DNA of 14,664 bases from the NCBI GenBank assembly GCA_934661105.1, contig CAKUIV010000038.1:1-14664 (forward strand). The letters run 5' to 3'. This document shows, piece by piece, positions 1-7,425 of the stretch (the stretch's first letter is position 1; the number at the start of each line of letters is the position of its first letter). The notes below the pieces were generated by a model. That model did not search any database. It saw nothing but the letters and a program-made list of their open reading frames with translations, and had not been told where the DNA came from. This DNA is from an uncultured Ellagibacter sp. (GTDB taxonomy: Bacteria > Actinomycetota > Coriobacteriia > Coriobacteriales > Eggerthellaceae). The translations under genes were made by a program, and so were the position numbers.

Positions 1-70
<70 letters not shown>

Positions 71-80
71 TTCGAATCCA

Positions 81-104
81 AAGCCCGCGAAAGCGGGCTT
101 TTTC
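81..104 (+). terminator. Rho-independent terminator after tRNA-Asp
   Basis: An 8-bp perfect stem AAGCCCGC/GCGGGCTT closes a GAAA tetraloop and is followed by a short T run. It sits directly after the tRNA and separates it from the DUF512 gene. Confidence 0.88.
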
Positions 105-191
105 ATTTCACGTGCTTTGGGTGGCGTCGCGCCCGCGCCGGCTCATTCTCGCTTACCATGTACCGAAGACGAAGGCGAAGGCGCATACGGG

Positions 192-197
192 AAAGGA
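192..197 (+). promoter_or_regulatory. Likely ribosome binding site of the DUF512 gene
   Basis: AAAGGA lies 11 bases before the in-frame GTG at 209. The ATG at 158 has no Shine-Dalgarno sequence and would add an arginine run encoded by a GAAGGC-like low-complexity stretch, so this site argues for the GTG start. The spacing is slightly long. Confidence 0.45.
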
Positions 198-208
198 ATG
201 CACCCGCG

Positions 209-1654
209 GTGGCGGTATACCCCTCGAAAGATATCGATCGCGAAGCGGCGGGCAATGCGTCTGCGACCGGCTTGCGTTCTCGCAAAAAGCTTCCGCCTCG
301 CGCGCTCATCGAGTCCGTCGTTCCCGAAAGCCCTGCCGACGATGCCGGGTTCGAGCCCGGCTGCTACATCACCTCCGTCGACGGCGAGCCCATTCGCGAC
401 CTCATCGATTGGCGTTGGCTTTCGGCCGATGACGAGATCACCGTCGGCTACATCGACCTCGACGGCGACACGGGCGAGGTGGAGCTCTTCCGCGACGAAG
501 GGGAGGACTGGGGCTTCGAATTCGACGGCATCGTCTTCGACGGCGTGAAGCAATGCCGAAACGCGTGCATCTTCTGCTTCATGCGTCAGCTTCCCGATGA
601 CATGCGCCCGTCGCTCACCTTGCGCGACGACGACTTCCGTCTAAGCTTCCTTGCGGGCACGTTCGTCACCTTCACGAACCTCTCCGAGGAAGACGAGGCG
701 CGCATCGTCGAGCAGGCCATCAGCCCCTTGCGCGTATCGCTCCACGCATCGAACCCCGATGTGCGCCGCCGCATCATCGGCAAGCACGCCGCCCACGGCA
801 TCGAGGTGCTCGACCGTCTGCTCGCACGCGGCATCGAGTTCCACGCGCAGATCGTCCTCATGCCCGACGAGAACGACGGCGATGTGCTGCGCGAAACGCT
901 CGAATGGGCCTATGCGCGCTCGGGAATCTTGGACGTATGCATTGTGCCGCTCGGGTTCACCAAGCACCAGACGTGCTTCACGAAAAGCTTCGACGACCCG
1001 GACGCTGCGCGCGCGGCGATGGACGTCATCAAGCCCATCCAAGAGCGCGCGCTCGCCGAGCGCGGCACGCTGTGGGCGTTCGCGGCCGACGAGTTCTACT
1101 GCAACGCCTACGGCGAGAGCCTTATCGAGCACGTGCCCCCGGCTGAGAACTACGGCGAGTTCGACATGTTCGAGGACGGCGTGGGAATCGTGCGGTCCTT
1201 CGTCGACGATTGGGAGCGTGCTTGCGCAGACGGCCTCGACGCCCGTGCGGCGGGCGCCCTTCGCGCGGCGGGACTGCAGGTGCGCTACATCGCGGGCTAC
1301 GCCACGCGCGGCTTCATGGCGCGGCTCATGCGAGAAAGCGCCGCGGCCGACGTTCTCTCGCCGCTCTTCGTGAAAAACGAGTTCTTCGGCGGCAACGTCG
1401 ACGTGACGGGGCTTCTGTGCGGCTGCGACATCGCGTCGGCGATCCGTGTCGAAATAGCCGTGCGCCCTTCGCAAGCAGCGAGCCTTTTGTTCACGGTGCC
1501 GCGCGTCATCTTCAACGACGACGGCGTGACGCTCGACGACATGACGATCGCGGATATCGAAAAGGCCGCGGGCACTCGCGTCGCCGTGGTATCCTGTAAC
1601 GGTTCGGAATTTTTACCGGAAATCGCCCGCTTGGCGTCTGAAATGGGCGCCTAG
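209..1654 (+). CDS. DUF512 family protein: PDZ-like, radical SAM, DUF512
   Basis: This is an uncharacterised iron-sulfur protein of the DUF512 family. From the GTG start (481 aa), a PDZ-like region covers about residues 32-70 (IESVVPESPADDAGFEPG). A cysteine triad follows as CRNACIFC (C116, C120, C123), spaced C-x3-C-x2-C as in radical SAM [4Fe-4S] sites. The middle contains SLHASNP, HAQIVLMPDEND and VPLGFTKHQ, and the C-terminus is the DUF512 region. In this family the substrate and reaction are unknown. The gene stops 21 bases before der, a pairing common in Gram-positive genomes, so a link to ribosome or envelope housekeeping is possible but unproven. The start is uncertain: ATG at 158 would give 498 aa with an unlikely MYRRRRRRR leader; GTG 209 has a better upstream site; TTG 272 is also in frame. 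Confidence 0.88.
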   Translation: MAVYPSKDIDREAAGNASATGLRSRKKLPPRALIESVVPESPADDAGFEPGCYITSVDGEPIRDLIDWRWLSADDEITVGYIDLDGDTGEVELFRDEGEDWGFEFDGIVFDGVKQCRNACIFCFMRQLPDDMRPSLTLRDDDFRLSFLAGTFVTFTNLSEEDEARIVEQAISPLRVSLHASNPDVRRRIIGKHAAHGIEVLDRLLARGIEFHAQIVLMPDENDGDVLRETLEWAYARSGILDVCIVPLGFTKHQTCFTKSFDDPDAARAAMDVIKPIQERALAERGTLWAFAADEFYCNAYGESLIEHVPPAENYGEFDMFEDGVGIVRSFVDDWERACADGLDARAAGALRAAGLQVRYIAGYATRGFMARLMRESAAADVLSPLFVKNEFFGGNVDVTGLLCGCDIASAIRVEIAVRPSQAASLLFTVPRVIFNDDGVTLDDMTIADIEKAAGTRVAVVSCNGSEFLPEIARLASEMGA

Positions 1655-1675
1655 AGCTTAAAAGGAATACAGCAT

Positions 1676-2995
1676 ATGGCATTACCTATCGTTGCGGTCG
1701 TCGGCCGCCCGAACGTCGGCAAATCCACGTTCGTCAACAGGATCGCTCTTTCCCACGACGCGATCGTCCACGAGATGCGCGGCGTTACGCGCGACCGCTC
1801 CTACCATAAGGCCGACTGGAACGGCGTCGATTTCAAGCTGATCGACACCGGCGGCATCGAGATGGGCAACGAGGACAAGTTCCAGGGTTCCATCCGCACC
1901 CAGGCGTTCGCCGCCGCCGACGAGGCCGACGTCATCATCTTCATCGTCGATGGCAAGGCGGGTATCAACGCCGACGACGAGGAAGTCGCCCGAATCCTGC
2001 GCAAGAGCAACAAGCCCGTCCTTCTGGCGGTGAACAAGCTCGACACGCCCAACAAGTACGACGAGATGTGGGAGTTCTACCAGCTCGGCCTGGGGGACCC
2101 GTACCCCATCTCGGCCACGCACGGGCATGGCACGGGGGACTTGCTCGACGTCGTCGTCGCGCGCCTGCGCGAGGTGGAGTGCTCGTTTGTCGACGACGAC
2201 GGCGACGATATGATCAACGTCGCCATCATCGGCCGCCCGAACGCCGGCAAATCGTCGATCACGAACCGCCTCACCAACGACAATCGCTCCATCGTCTCCG
2301 ACGTCGCGGGTACCACGCGTGACGCGATCGACACCGTCGTTGAGCACAACGGCACGAAGTACCGCATCGTGGACACGGCCGGCCTGCGCCGGAAAAGCCA
2401 GATCGACGAGGACGTCGAGTACTACGGCTTCGTGCGCGCCATGCGCGCCATCGACCGCGCCGACGTCGCCGTGCTTGTGATCGACGGCTCGGTCGGTCTT
2501 ACCGACCAGGACCAGCGCGTCGCCGGATTCGCGGCCGAGCGCGGCTGCGCGATGATCATCGTCCTTAACAAGTGGGACCTCGTCGAAGGTCCCGAGGCGA
2601 AGGCCGAGGTGCGTCAGCACATCGAGGACCGCATGACGTTCGTCGGCTACGCGCCGGTCGTCGCCACGTGCGCCCTTACCGGCAAGCGGGTCGACCGCAT
2701 TTGGGAAGCCGTCGACGAGGCGTACGAGAACTACAACCAGACCATCTCGACCAACAAGCTCAACTCGTGGCTCGAGTCGATTCGCGAAACCGGCCATACC
2801 GTGTCGCAGGGCAAGGCGATGCTGCGCATGAAGTACGTCACGCAGACCGGTACCTGCCCGCCGCACTTCACCATCTTCGTGAACCGCCCCGACCTCGTGA
2901 ACGACAACTTCGAGCGCTTCCTCGAGAACCGCCTGCGTCGCGCGTTCGATCTTACGGGCACGCCCGTGAAGCTGAAGTTCAAGAAGAAGGACTAG
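1676..2995 (+). CDS. der: Ribosome biogenesis GTPase Der (EngA)
   Basis: Der is an essential cytoplasmic GTPase with two tandem G domains that helps assemble the 50S subunit. The 439-aa length is typical. Domain 1 has GRPNVGKS at residues 10-17, DTGG at 57-60 and NKLD at 120-123. Domain 2 has GRPNAGKS at 186-193, DTAG at 233-236 and NKWD at 298-301. A KH-like RNA-binding domain occupies about 355-436 and the protein ends in a lysine-rich tail, KLKFKKKD. All GTP-binding motifs are intact. AAAGGA sits 9 bases before the ATG. The gene lies between the DUF512 gene and plsY with short gaps, so cotranscription is likely. Confidence 0.98.
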   Translation: MALPIVAVVGRPNVGKSTFVNRIALSHDAIVHEMRGVTRDRSYHKADWNGVDFKLIDTGGIEMGNEDKFQGSIRTQAFAAADEADVIIFIVDGKAGINADDEEVARILRKSNKPVLLAVNKLDTPNKYDEMWEFYQLGLGDPYPISATHGHGTGDLLDVVVARLREVECSFVDDDGDDMINVAIIGRPNAGKSSITNRLTNDNRSIVSDVAGTTRDAIDTVVEHNGTKYRIVDTAGLRRKSQIDEDVEYYGFVRAMRAIDRADVAVLVIDGSVGLTDQDQRVAGFAAERGCAMIIVLNKWDLVEGPEAKAEVRQHIEDRMTFVGYAPVVATCALTGKRVDRIWEAVDEAYENYNQTISTNKLNSWLESIRETGHTVSQGKAMLRMKYVTQTGTCPPHFTIFVNRPDLVNDNFERFLENRLRRAFDLTGTPVKLKFKKKD

Positions 2996-3004
2996 CCAAG
3001 GCTT

Positions 3005-3775
3005 ATGTCTCATCCCGAATCGCCCTGGTCATACACGGATTTCTCGTTCCTCGGCGCAATTGGCTTGGGCATGGTCGCCATCATCTGCCTCATCAGTCTC
3101 GCAAAGGAGTATGTTTTGGTCGCGCTTGCGCTGCTCGTCGTCGTTTGCTTCCTGCTCGGATCGATTCCCTGGGGGCTCGTCATCTCGAAGTCGGTGTACC
3201 ACACCGACATTCGCGAACACGGCAGCGGCAACATCGGGACCACGAACGCCATGCGCACCATGGGTAAGAAGGGCGGGGCGGCGGTGTTTCTGCTCGACTT
3301 CGGGAAGGGCCTGCTCTCGGGGCTCGTCGCCCTTTTCGTGCTGGCATGCTTCGTTCCCGGGGCGGGCGTTACCGCTGACGCTCCCGTGAGCTCGGCCACC
3401 GTGCTCGCTCTGGCGTTCGTCTCATGCACGCTCGGGCATATCTTCAGCCCCTGGCTCAAATTCAAGGGCGGCAAGGGCATCGCGGTCGCGGTGGGCTGCC
3501 TGTTCGTGACGTTCGGCCCGATGGGCGCGCTTCTCGAAATCGCGGTGTTCGCCATCGTCGTCGCCATCACGCGCTACGTGTCGGCAGGCTCGCTCGCGGC
3601 GGCCGTCACCTGCCCGATCTTCGCCGCGTACTACTTCCTCTTCCAATCGTTCCACCCGGTTGCGTGGGTGATATGCCTTATCACCGCGATCGTTGTCGTC
3701 TGGGCGCATCGCGGCAACATCTCGCGCCTCGTGCACGGCAACGAGCGTCGCATCGGCGAGAAGGCGAAGGACTAG
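3005..3775 (+). CDS. plsY: Acyl-phosphate:glycerol-3-phosphate acyltransferase PlsY
   Basis: PlsY is an integral membrane enzyme that transfers an acyl group from acyl-phosphate to glycerol-3-phosphate, giving lysophosphatidic acid. In the 256-aa reading, the three family motifs are present: HGSGNIGTTN at 72-81, the phosphate-binding KGGKGIA at 154-160, and HRGNISRL with a following GNERR at 235-249. Several hydrophobic segments surround them. The start is uncertain. The ATG at 3005 gives an extra N-terminal hydrophobic segment of about 35 residues, whereas a TTG at 3116 preceded by AAGGAG at 3104-3109 gives 219 aa, nearer the usual length, beginning right at the first family helix (VALALLVVVCFLLGSIPWG). 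The outer start is listed. gpsA, which makes the substrate, begins 3 bases after the stop. Confidence 0.95.
   Translation: MSHPESPWSYTDFSFLGAIGLGMVAIICLISLAKEYVLVALALLVVVCFLLGSIPWGLVISKSVYHTDIREHGSGNIGTTNAMRTMGKKGGAAVFLLDFGKGLLSGLVALFVLACFVPGAGVTADAPVSSATVLALAFVSCTLGHIFSPWLKFKGGKGIAVAVGCLFVTFGPMGALLEIAVFAIVVAITRYVSAGSLAAAVTCPIFAAYYFLFQSFHPVAWVICLITAIVVVWAHRGNISRLVHGNERRIGEKAKD
3104..3109 (+). promoter_or_regulatory. Possible ribosome binding site for a shorter plsY
   Basis: AAGGAG lies 6 bases before the in-frame TTG at 3116. The ATG at 3005 has only AAGG three bases upstream. The internal start would remove the N-terminal extension of about 37 residues that typical PlsY proteins lack. Confidence 0.5.
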
Positions 3776-3778
3776 CGC

Positions 3779-4780
3779 ATGAAGGTTTCGGTCATCGGGG
3801 CGGGTTCGTGGGGCACCGCCCTTTCCCAGGTGCTCGCGCGCAACGGCAACAACGTGGGGCTGTGGGCGCGCAGGCCCGAAGTGGTGAAGTCCATCAACTC
3901 CGAGCACAAGAACCCTCGCTATTTGAGCGACGTCGAGCTTGACCCCGACATCGTGGCGACCGTGTCGTACAGAGACACGCTCCTGCGCGCGAAGGCCGCC
4001 GTCATCGTGACGCCTTCGACGCTCATCCGCGGGGCGGCGCGTGCTCTCGCCGACGTCGTCGACTCCGATTTCCCCGTCATCGTATGCTCGAAGGGCATCG
4101 AAGAGGGAAGCGGCCTTCTGCCCATCGACATCCTCGATGCCGAGATGGGCAATCGCGAGCGCTTCGCCGTTCTTTCGGGACCGAATCATGCCGAGGAAGT
4201 GATCAAGGGCGTCCCCGCGGCGACCGTTATCGCGAGCGAGTCGCCCGAGACGGCGGCGTTCTTCCAAAACCTCTTCGCGAGCGAGAGCTTCCGCGCCTAC
4301 ACGAGCGACGACGCGCGCGGGGTGGAGCTGTGCGCCGCGTTCAAGAACGTCATCGCCATCGCCGTGGGCATATCTTACGGCCTCGGGTTCGGCGACAACA
4401 CCGCGGCGCTTCTCGTGTCGCGCGGGCTCGCCGAGATGAGCAGGCTCGTCGTTGCGTGCGGCGGGCAAGCGCTCACCTGCATGGGGCTTGCGGGCACGGG
4501 CGACATGGTGGCGACGTGCATGTCGCGCCATTCGCGCAACCGCACCTTCGGGGAGATGCTCGCCGCCGGTAAGTCGCTTGCCGACTTCACGGCCGAGACG
4601 CACATGGTCGCCGAAGGCGCGAACGCCTGCCGCAACGTGCGCGTGCTTGCGAAACGTTACGGGGTGGAGCTGCCGCTCGCCGACGCCGTGCGCTCGGTGG
4701 TGTGGGAAGGCGCCGACCCGAAGGCGATCGCGAAGGCGCTCACGGCGCGCTCGCTTAAACCTGAATTCTACGGAATCTAA
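3779..4780 (+). CDS. gpsA: NAD(P)-dependent glycerol-3-phosphate dehydrogenase GpsA
   Basis: GpsA reduces dihydroxyacetone phosphate to sn-glycerol-3-phosphate, the backbone of phospholipids, in the cytoplasm. The 333-aa length is typical. The N-terminal Rossmann fold shows GAGSWGTA at residues 7-14. SKG (K105), LSGPNHAEE at 132-140 and the catalytic-lysine motif FKN (K189) follow. GLAGTGDM (D242) and SRNRTFG at 252-258 complete the substrate pocket. The gene begins 3 bases after the plsY stop, so the enzyme making glycerol-3-phosphate and the one consuming it are very likely translated from one mRNA. No anomaly is seen. Confidence 0.98.
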   Translation: MKVSVIGAGSWGTALSQVLARNGNNVGLWARRPEVVKSINSEHKNPRYLSDVELDPDIVATVSYRDTLLRAKAAVIVTPSTLIRGAARALADVVDSDFPVIVCSKGIEEGSGLLPIDILDAEMGNRERFAVLSGPNHAEEVIKGVPAATVIASESPETAAFFQNLFASESFRAYTSDDARGVELCAAFKNVIAIAVGISYGLGFGDNTAALLVSRGLAEMSRLVVACGGQALTCMGLAGTGDMVATCMSRHSRNRTFGEMLAAGKSLADFTAETHMVAEGANACRNVRVLAKRYGVELPLADAVRSVVWEGADPKAIAKALTARSLKPEFYGI

Positions 4781-4821
4781 CCTTTCTGCCGTCAAGGCCC
4801 CGCTTTTCGAAAGGATCCATC

Positions 4822-5355
4822 ATGCGCATCGAGCCCGCAACGCTTTCCGACGTCGACAGGATGAACGATATTTCCGAGGCCGCGAAGGTGGCGATGCGCG
4901 CGGCGGGCATCGATCAATGGCAGGACGGGTATCCGAACCGCGCCTGCTGGCAGGCCGACGTCGAGGGCGGTTTCGCCTACGTGGCGCGCGACGATGACGG
5001 AGGCGTCGTCGGCGCGTTCTCGCTCGTCGCCGACGCTCGAACGAACGACCCCGAGCCGTCCTACGCCGAGATCGACGGCGCATGGCTTACCCCCGACGCG
5101 AACTACGCCGCCATCCATCGCGTGTGCGTGGCGCCTGAGGCGAAGGGGCGAGGCGTTGCGACCGCGATGTTCGCATTCGCATGCGAAAAGGCTCGTGATC
5201 TGGGAATCTCATCCCTTCGCGTCGACACGCACGCCGACAACGTCCCCATGCAGCGCACGCTCGCGAAGGCGGGCTTCACGTTCTGCGGCACGATCATGCT
5301 CGTCGACGGCGTGGATGCGGGCGGCTCGCGCATCGCTTTCGAAAAGCTTGTGTAG
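4822..5355 (+). CDS. GNAT family N-acetyltransferase
   Basis: This 177-aa protein has the GNAT fold and should transfer an acetyl group from acetyl-CoA to an unidentified amine. The acetyl-CoA loop is visible as HRVCVAP then EAKGRGVATAM (residues 99-115; Q/R-x-x-G-x-G/A pattern KGRGVA). Residues N140, M143 and Q144 and AGF at 150-152 follow as in other GNATs. The N-terminal IDQWQDGYPN (30-39) is typical of a small uncharacterised GNAT subgroup in Gram-positive bacteria. AAAGGA lies 6 bases before the ATG. The gene follows gpsA after 41 bases and may share its transcript. It converges on the VanZ fusion gene. The substrate cannot be told from the sequence. Confidence 0.9.
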   Translation: MRIEPATLSDVDRMNDISEAAKVAMRAAGIDQWQDGYPNRACWQADVEGGFAYVARDDDGGVVGAFSLVADARTNDPEPSYAEIDGAWLTPDANYAAIHRVCVAPEAKGRGVATAMFAFACEKARDLGISSLRVDTHADNVPMQRTLAKAGFTFCGTIMLVDGVDAGGSRIAFEKLV

Positions 5356-5380
5356 CGGAGCATGCGGCCGAGCTCGCTAC
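5352..5380. terminator. Possible bidirectional hairpin at convergent gene ends
   Basis: GTAGCGGAGC at 5352-5361 pairs with GCTCGCTAC at 5372-5380 as a 9-bp stem with one bulged G. The hairpin spans the last bases of both converging genes, including both TAG stop codons. No T tract follows on either strand, so it is not a canonical Rho-independent terminator. Confidence 0.35.
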
Positions 5381-7422
5381 AGCTGCGCGCGGTACGGTTC
5401 GGAATCTACCAATTCAGCGAGTTTCACCTGGCCGGTGAAGCGGGCATGCCCGCGGGCGGCGAGCCCGGGCTTCATGGCGAGCATGGTCACGGTGACGTCG
5501 GCTGAAAAGCAGGGGCTCGCGTACGCGGCGGTCTGCGCGGAGAACCCGCTCGGCACGTCGACGGCCACGGCGAAGGGGGCATCCTTCACGCGGTCGTGGT
5601 GAGTGGTGCCGATGGCGCGCTTGTCCTGCTTGCCCGTCCTTGCGCGGTGCTTGCCGCGCCCCTTCTCGCGCGGGCCTTCGAACCTGCGCAGGTTGGCAAG
5701 CGAAATCCACGTTGCGTACGGCTCGCGCACCACGTTTCCCGAAAAACCCGTCCCGAGCAGCGCATCCACCACTGCCTCGGCGCCGTCGAGCGCGTTTGCC
5801 ACCGCATCTGCGCTCGGCGCTTCGAACACGGTGAGGCTTAAGGCCTCGGCGTGCGCGCGCCCGCAAACGGAAAGCGCGCATTCCCGTGCCGGCTCGGCGG
5901 TAAGGGCGCTCGCCGCCTTCGGCGTGACAAGCACGACCTCGTAGCCGCTTCGCGCAAGGCTTTCCGCGCAGACCCATCCGTCGCCGCCGTTGTTGCCCGA
6001 TCCGGCAAGCACCACCGTGCGCACAGGATGCCCCGCCCAGGCACGCACCTCGCAGGCGACCGCTTCGCCCGCGTGGCGCATAAGATCGGCGAGCGAGGTT
6101 CCGTTTCGGGCGATGATCTGCTCCAGCCTGCGCACGTCGTCCACCGAAAGCGCAGCGAGGCGGGCACGTTCGGCCGCGATGCCGGCTTCGGTCATGACGC
6201 GCGTGTTCGACAGCATGCCGTTCAGCATGACGAAGGGCGCGCGCCCTTGGGCCGCGCGCACGCCGCGCACGACGAGCGATGCCGCCCATGCGGCCGTGAA
6301 GACGCCGCCCACGACGATGCACGTCGTGAAGTGCTCGCTTGCGAAGGCGGCGAGCGCGTCTGTTTGCGCGGAGGCGCTCGCCGCGTTGGCCCCTGATTCG
6401 GCGAACAGGGTGAACGCCGCCCAGGGAACCCACACGAGCAGGAACAGCAAACCGTAGCGACCTAAGTAGTTGTACCACGAGGCCCTGCTCGCGTCGGGGC
6501 GGACCATGCGCAGCCTCAAGAGCTTCTGCGCGGGCGTCTGGCCTGCCGTCGCCACGGGGAAGACGAAGAACACGGCGAGCAGCGCCGCTGCGATGCAGAT
6601 GCGGGCGGGAACAAGCGCGTCGCTTATCTGCGTCGTCGTGGCGGCGACCGTGGTGAGCGCGGCCGCGCGCGTGCCGAGGGGCGCGGAGACGAGTCCCGTC
6701 TTGTACACGATGAGTATGCCCACCGCGGCGAGTGCCGCCGCGAGCACGACATCGAGCAAGAACGACAGCGCGCGCCTGGTGACGCTTGCGGTGACGCCGC
6801 GCGCACGGGCCGTCGCGTTCGCCGCGCGCAGGTCGGGAAGCAGCCGCATCGCGGGCCCGGCAAGCCAGGATCCCACCATGGCGCCCAGCGTGTTCAGCAT
6901 GAGATCGTCCACGTCGAAGAGGCGGTACGGGTGCTCGTAGATGCCCCAGAGTCCCGTGAGCTGGGTCGTTTCGAAAGAAAGCGTGACCAAGAACCCTATG
7001 ATAAGCGTCTGCCACCAGCGGCGGCGGAAGTAGTAGCGCAGGTACGCCCCGAGCGGCACCAGGAGCGCCACGTTGAAGACGGCCTCGTAGATGTAGGGGT
7101 CGCGCAGGACGGCGGGCCAGGTGGCGGGGTCGGTGGGCGAGGCCGTGGTCTCGGCCAGGAACTCGCGCACGAAGTTGAAGGGCCGAAGCTGCGGCGTCGC
7201 GGCGTAGGCGACGTAGGCCGTATGGTCGGCGGGCAGCGGCAGAAGCACCAGGAAATACGCGCACATGAGGTAGAACACGAACGAGTAGACGATGACGGTG
7301 TGAAGCTTAGGGACCGATCCGAGCTTTCGGTATTGGTGCACCATGTAGGGGACGGTGATGAGCAGGGCCGCCAGCGGGAAGAGCACCACGGCGATTAGGA
7401 TGTCGGTAAGGTAGACTTTCAT
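5377..7422 (-). CDS. VanZ-RDD-NAD(P)H-hydrate epimerase fusion membrane protein
   Basis: One uninterrupted 681-aa frame joins three modules. Residues 1-200 are VanZ-like: four or so hydrophobic segments, the E151-x-x-Q154 pair in SFETTQLTG, and RLFDVDDLMLNTLGA. Residues about 211-400 are an RDD membrane domain, with RRALSFLLD at 216-224 and AGQTPAQKLLRLRMV at 293-307. Residues about 410-681 match the NAD(P)HX epimerase domain (YjeF_N), with GSGNNGGDG at 474-482, VVDALLGTG at 551-559 and AVDVPSG at 620-626 (catalytic-type D622). Epimerases interconvert R- and S-forms of hydrated NAD(P)H for repair. The ADP-dependent dehydratase domain often fused to the epimerase is absent. A basic insert (583-614) interrupts the epimerase fold. 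An internal ATG at 6195-6193 (M410) could start the epimerase alone but lacks a clear ribosome site. The ATG is 3 bases after the upstream stop. Coupling of the membrane modules to repair is inference. Confidence 0.88.
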   Translation of the reverse strand: MKVYLTDILIAVVLFPLAALLITVPYMVHQYRKLGSVPKLHTVIVYSFVFYLMCAYFLVLLPLPADHTAYVAYAATPQLRPFNFVREFLAETTASPTDPATWPAVLRDPYIYEAVFNVALLVPLGAYLRYYFRRRWWQTLIIGFLVTLSFETTQLTGLWGIYEHPYRLFDVDDLMLNTLGAMVGSWLAGPAMRLLPDLRAANATARARGVTASVTRRALSFLLDVVLAAALAAVGILIVYKTGLVSAPLGTRAAALTTVAATTTQISDALVPARICIAAALLAVFFVFPVATAGQTPAQKLLRLRMVRPDASRASWYNYLGRYGLLFLLVWVPWAAFTLFAESGANAASASAQTDALAAFASEHFTTCIVVGGVFTAAWAASLVVRGVRAAQGRAPFVMLNGMLSNTRVMTEAGIAAERARLAALSVDDVRRLEQIIARNGTSLADLMRHAGEAVACEVRAWAGHPVRTVVLAGSGNNGGDGWVCAESLARSGYEVVLVTPKAASALTAEPARECALSVCGRAHAEALSLTVFEAPSADAVANALDGAEAVVDALLGTGFSGNVVREPYATWISLANLRRFEGPREKGRGKHRARTGKQDKRAIGTTHHDRVKDAPFAVAVDVPSGFSAQTAAYASPCFSADVTVTMLAMKPGLAARGHARFTGQVKLAELVDSEPYRAQL

Positions 7423-7425
7423 ATG

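Noticed and set aside
158..208. Arginine-rich start (MYRRRRRRR) of the DUF512 gene as a real N-terminus or nucleic-acid-binding tail
   Set aside because: It comes from a short GAAGGC-like low-complexity run, has no ribosome site and is not part of the family; the GTG at 209 has AAAGGA upstream.
1682..3013. Long minus-strand open frame of 443 codons opposite der
   Set aside because: It is the antisense shadow of a certain gene in high-GC DNA, with a composition-driven sequence and no recognisable domain.
3422..4795. Minus-strand open frame of 457 codons opposite plsY and gpsA
   Set aside because: It is an antisense shadow; the product is Arg/His-rich without motifs, while the plus-strand genes are unambiguous.
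5414..7264. Second minus-strand frame of 616 codons overlapping the VanZ fusion
   Set aside because: It is a frame-shifted reading of the same region, very Arg-rich with no motifs, whereas the 681-aa frame holds three recognisable domains.
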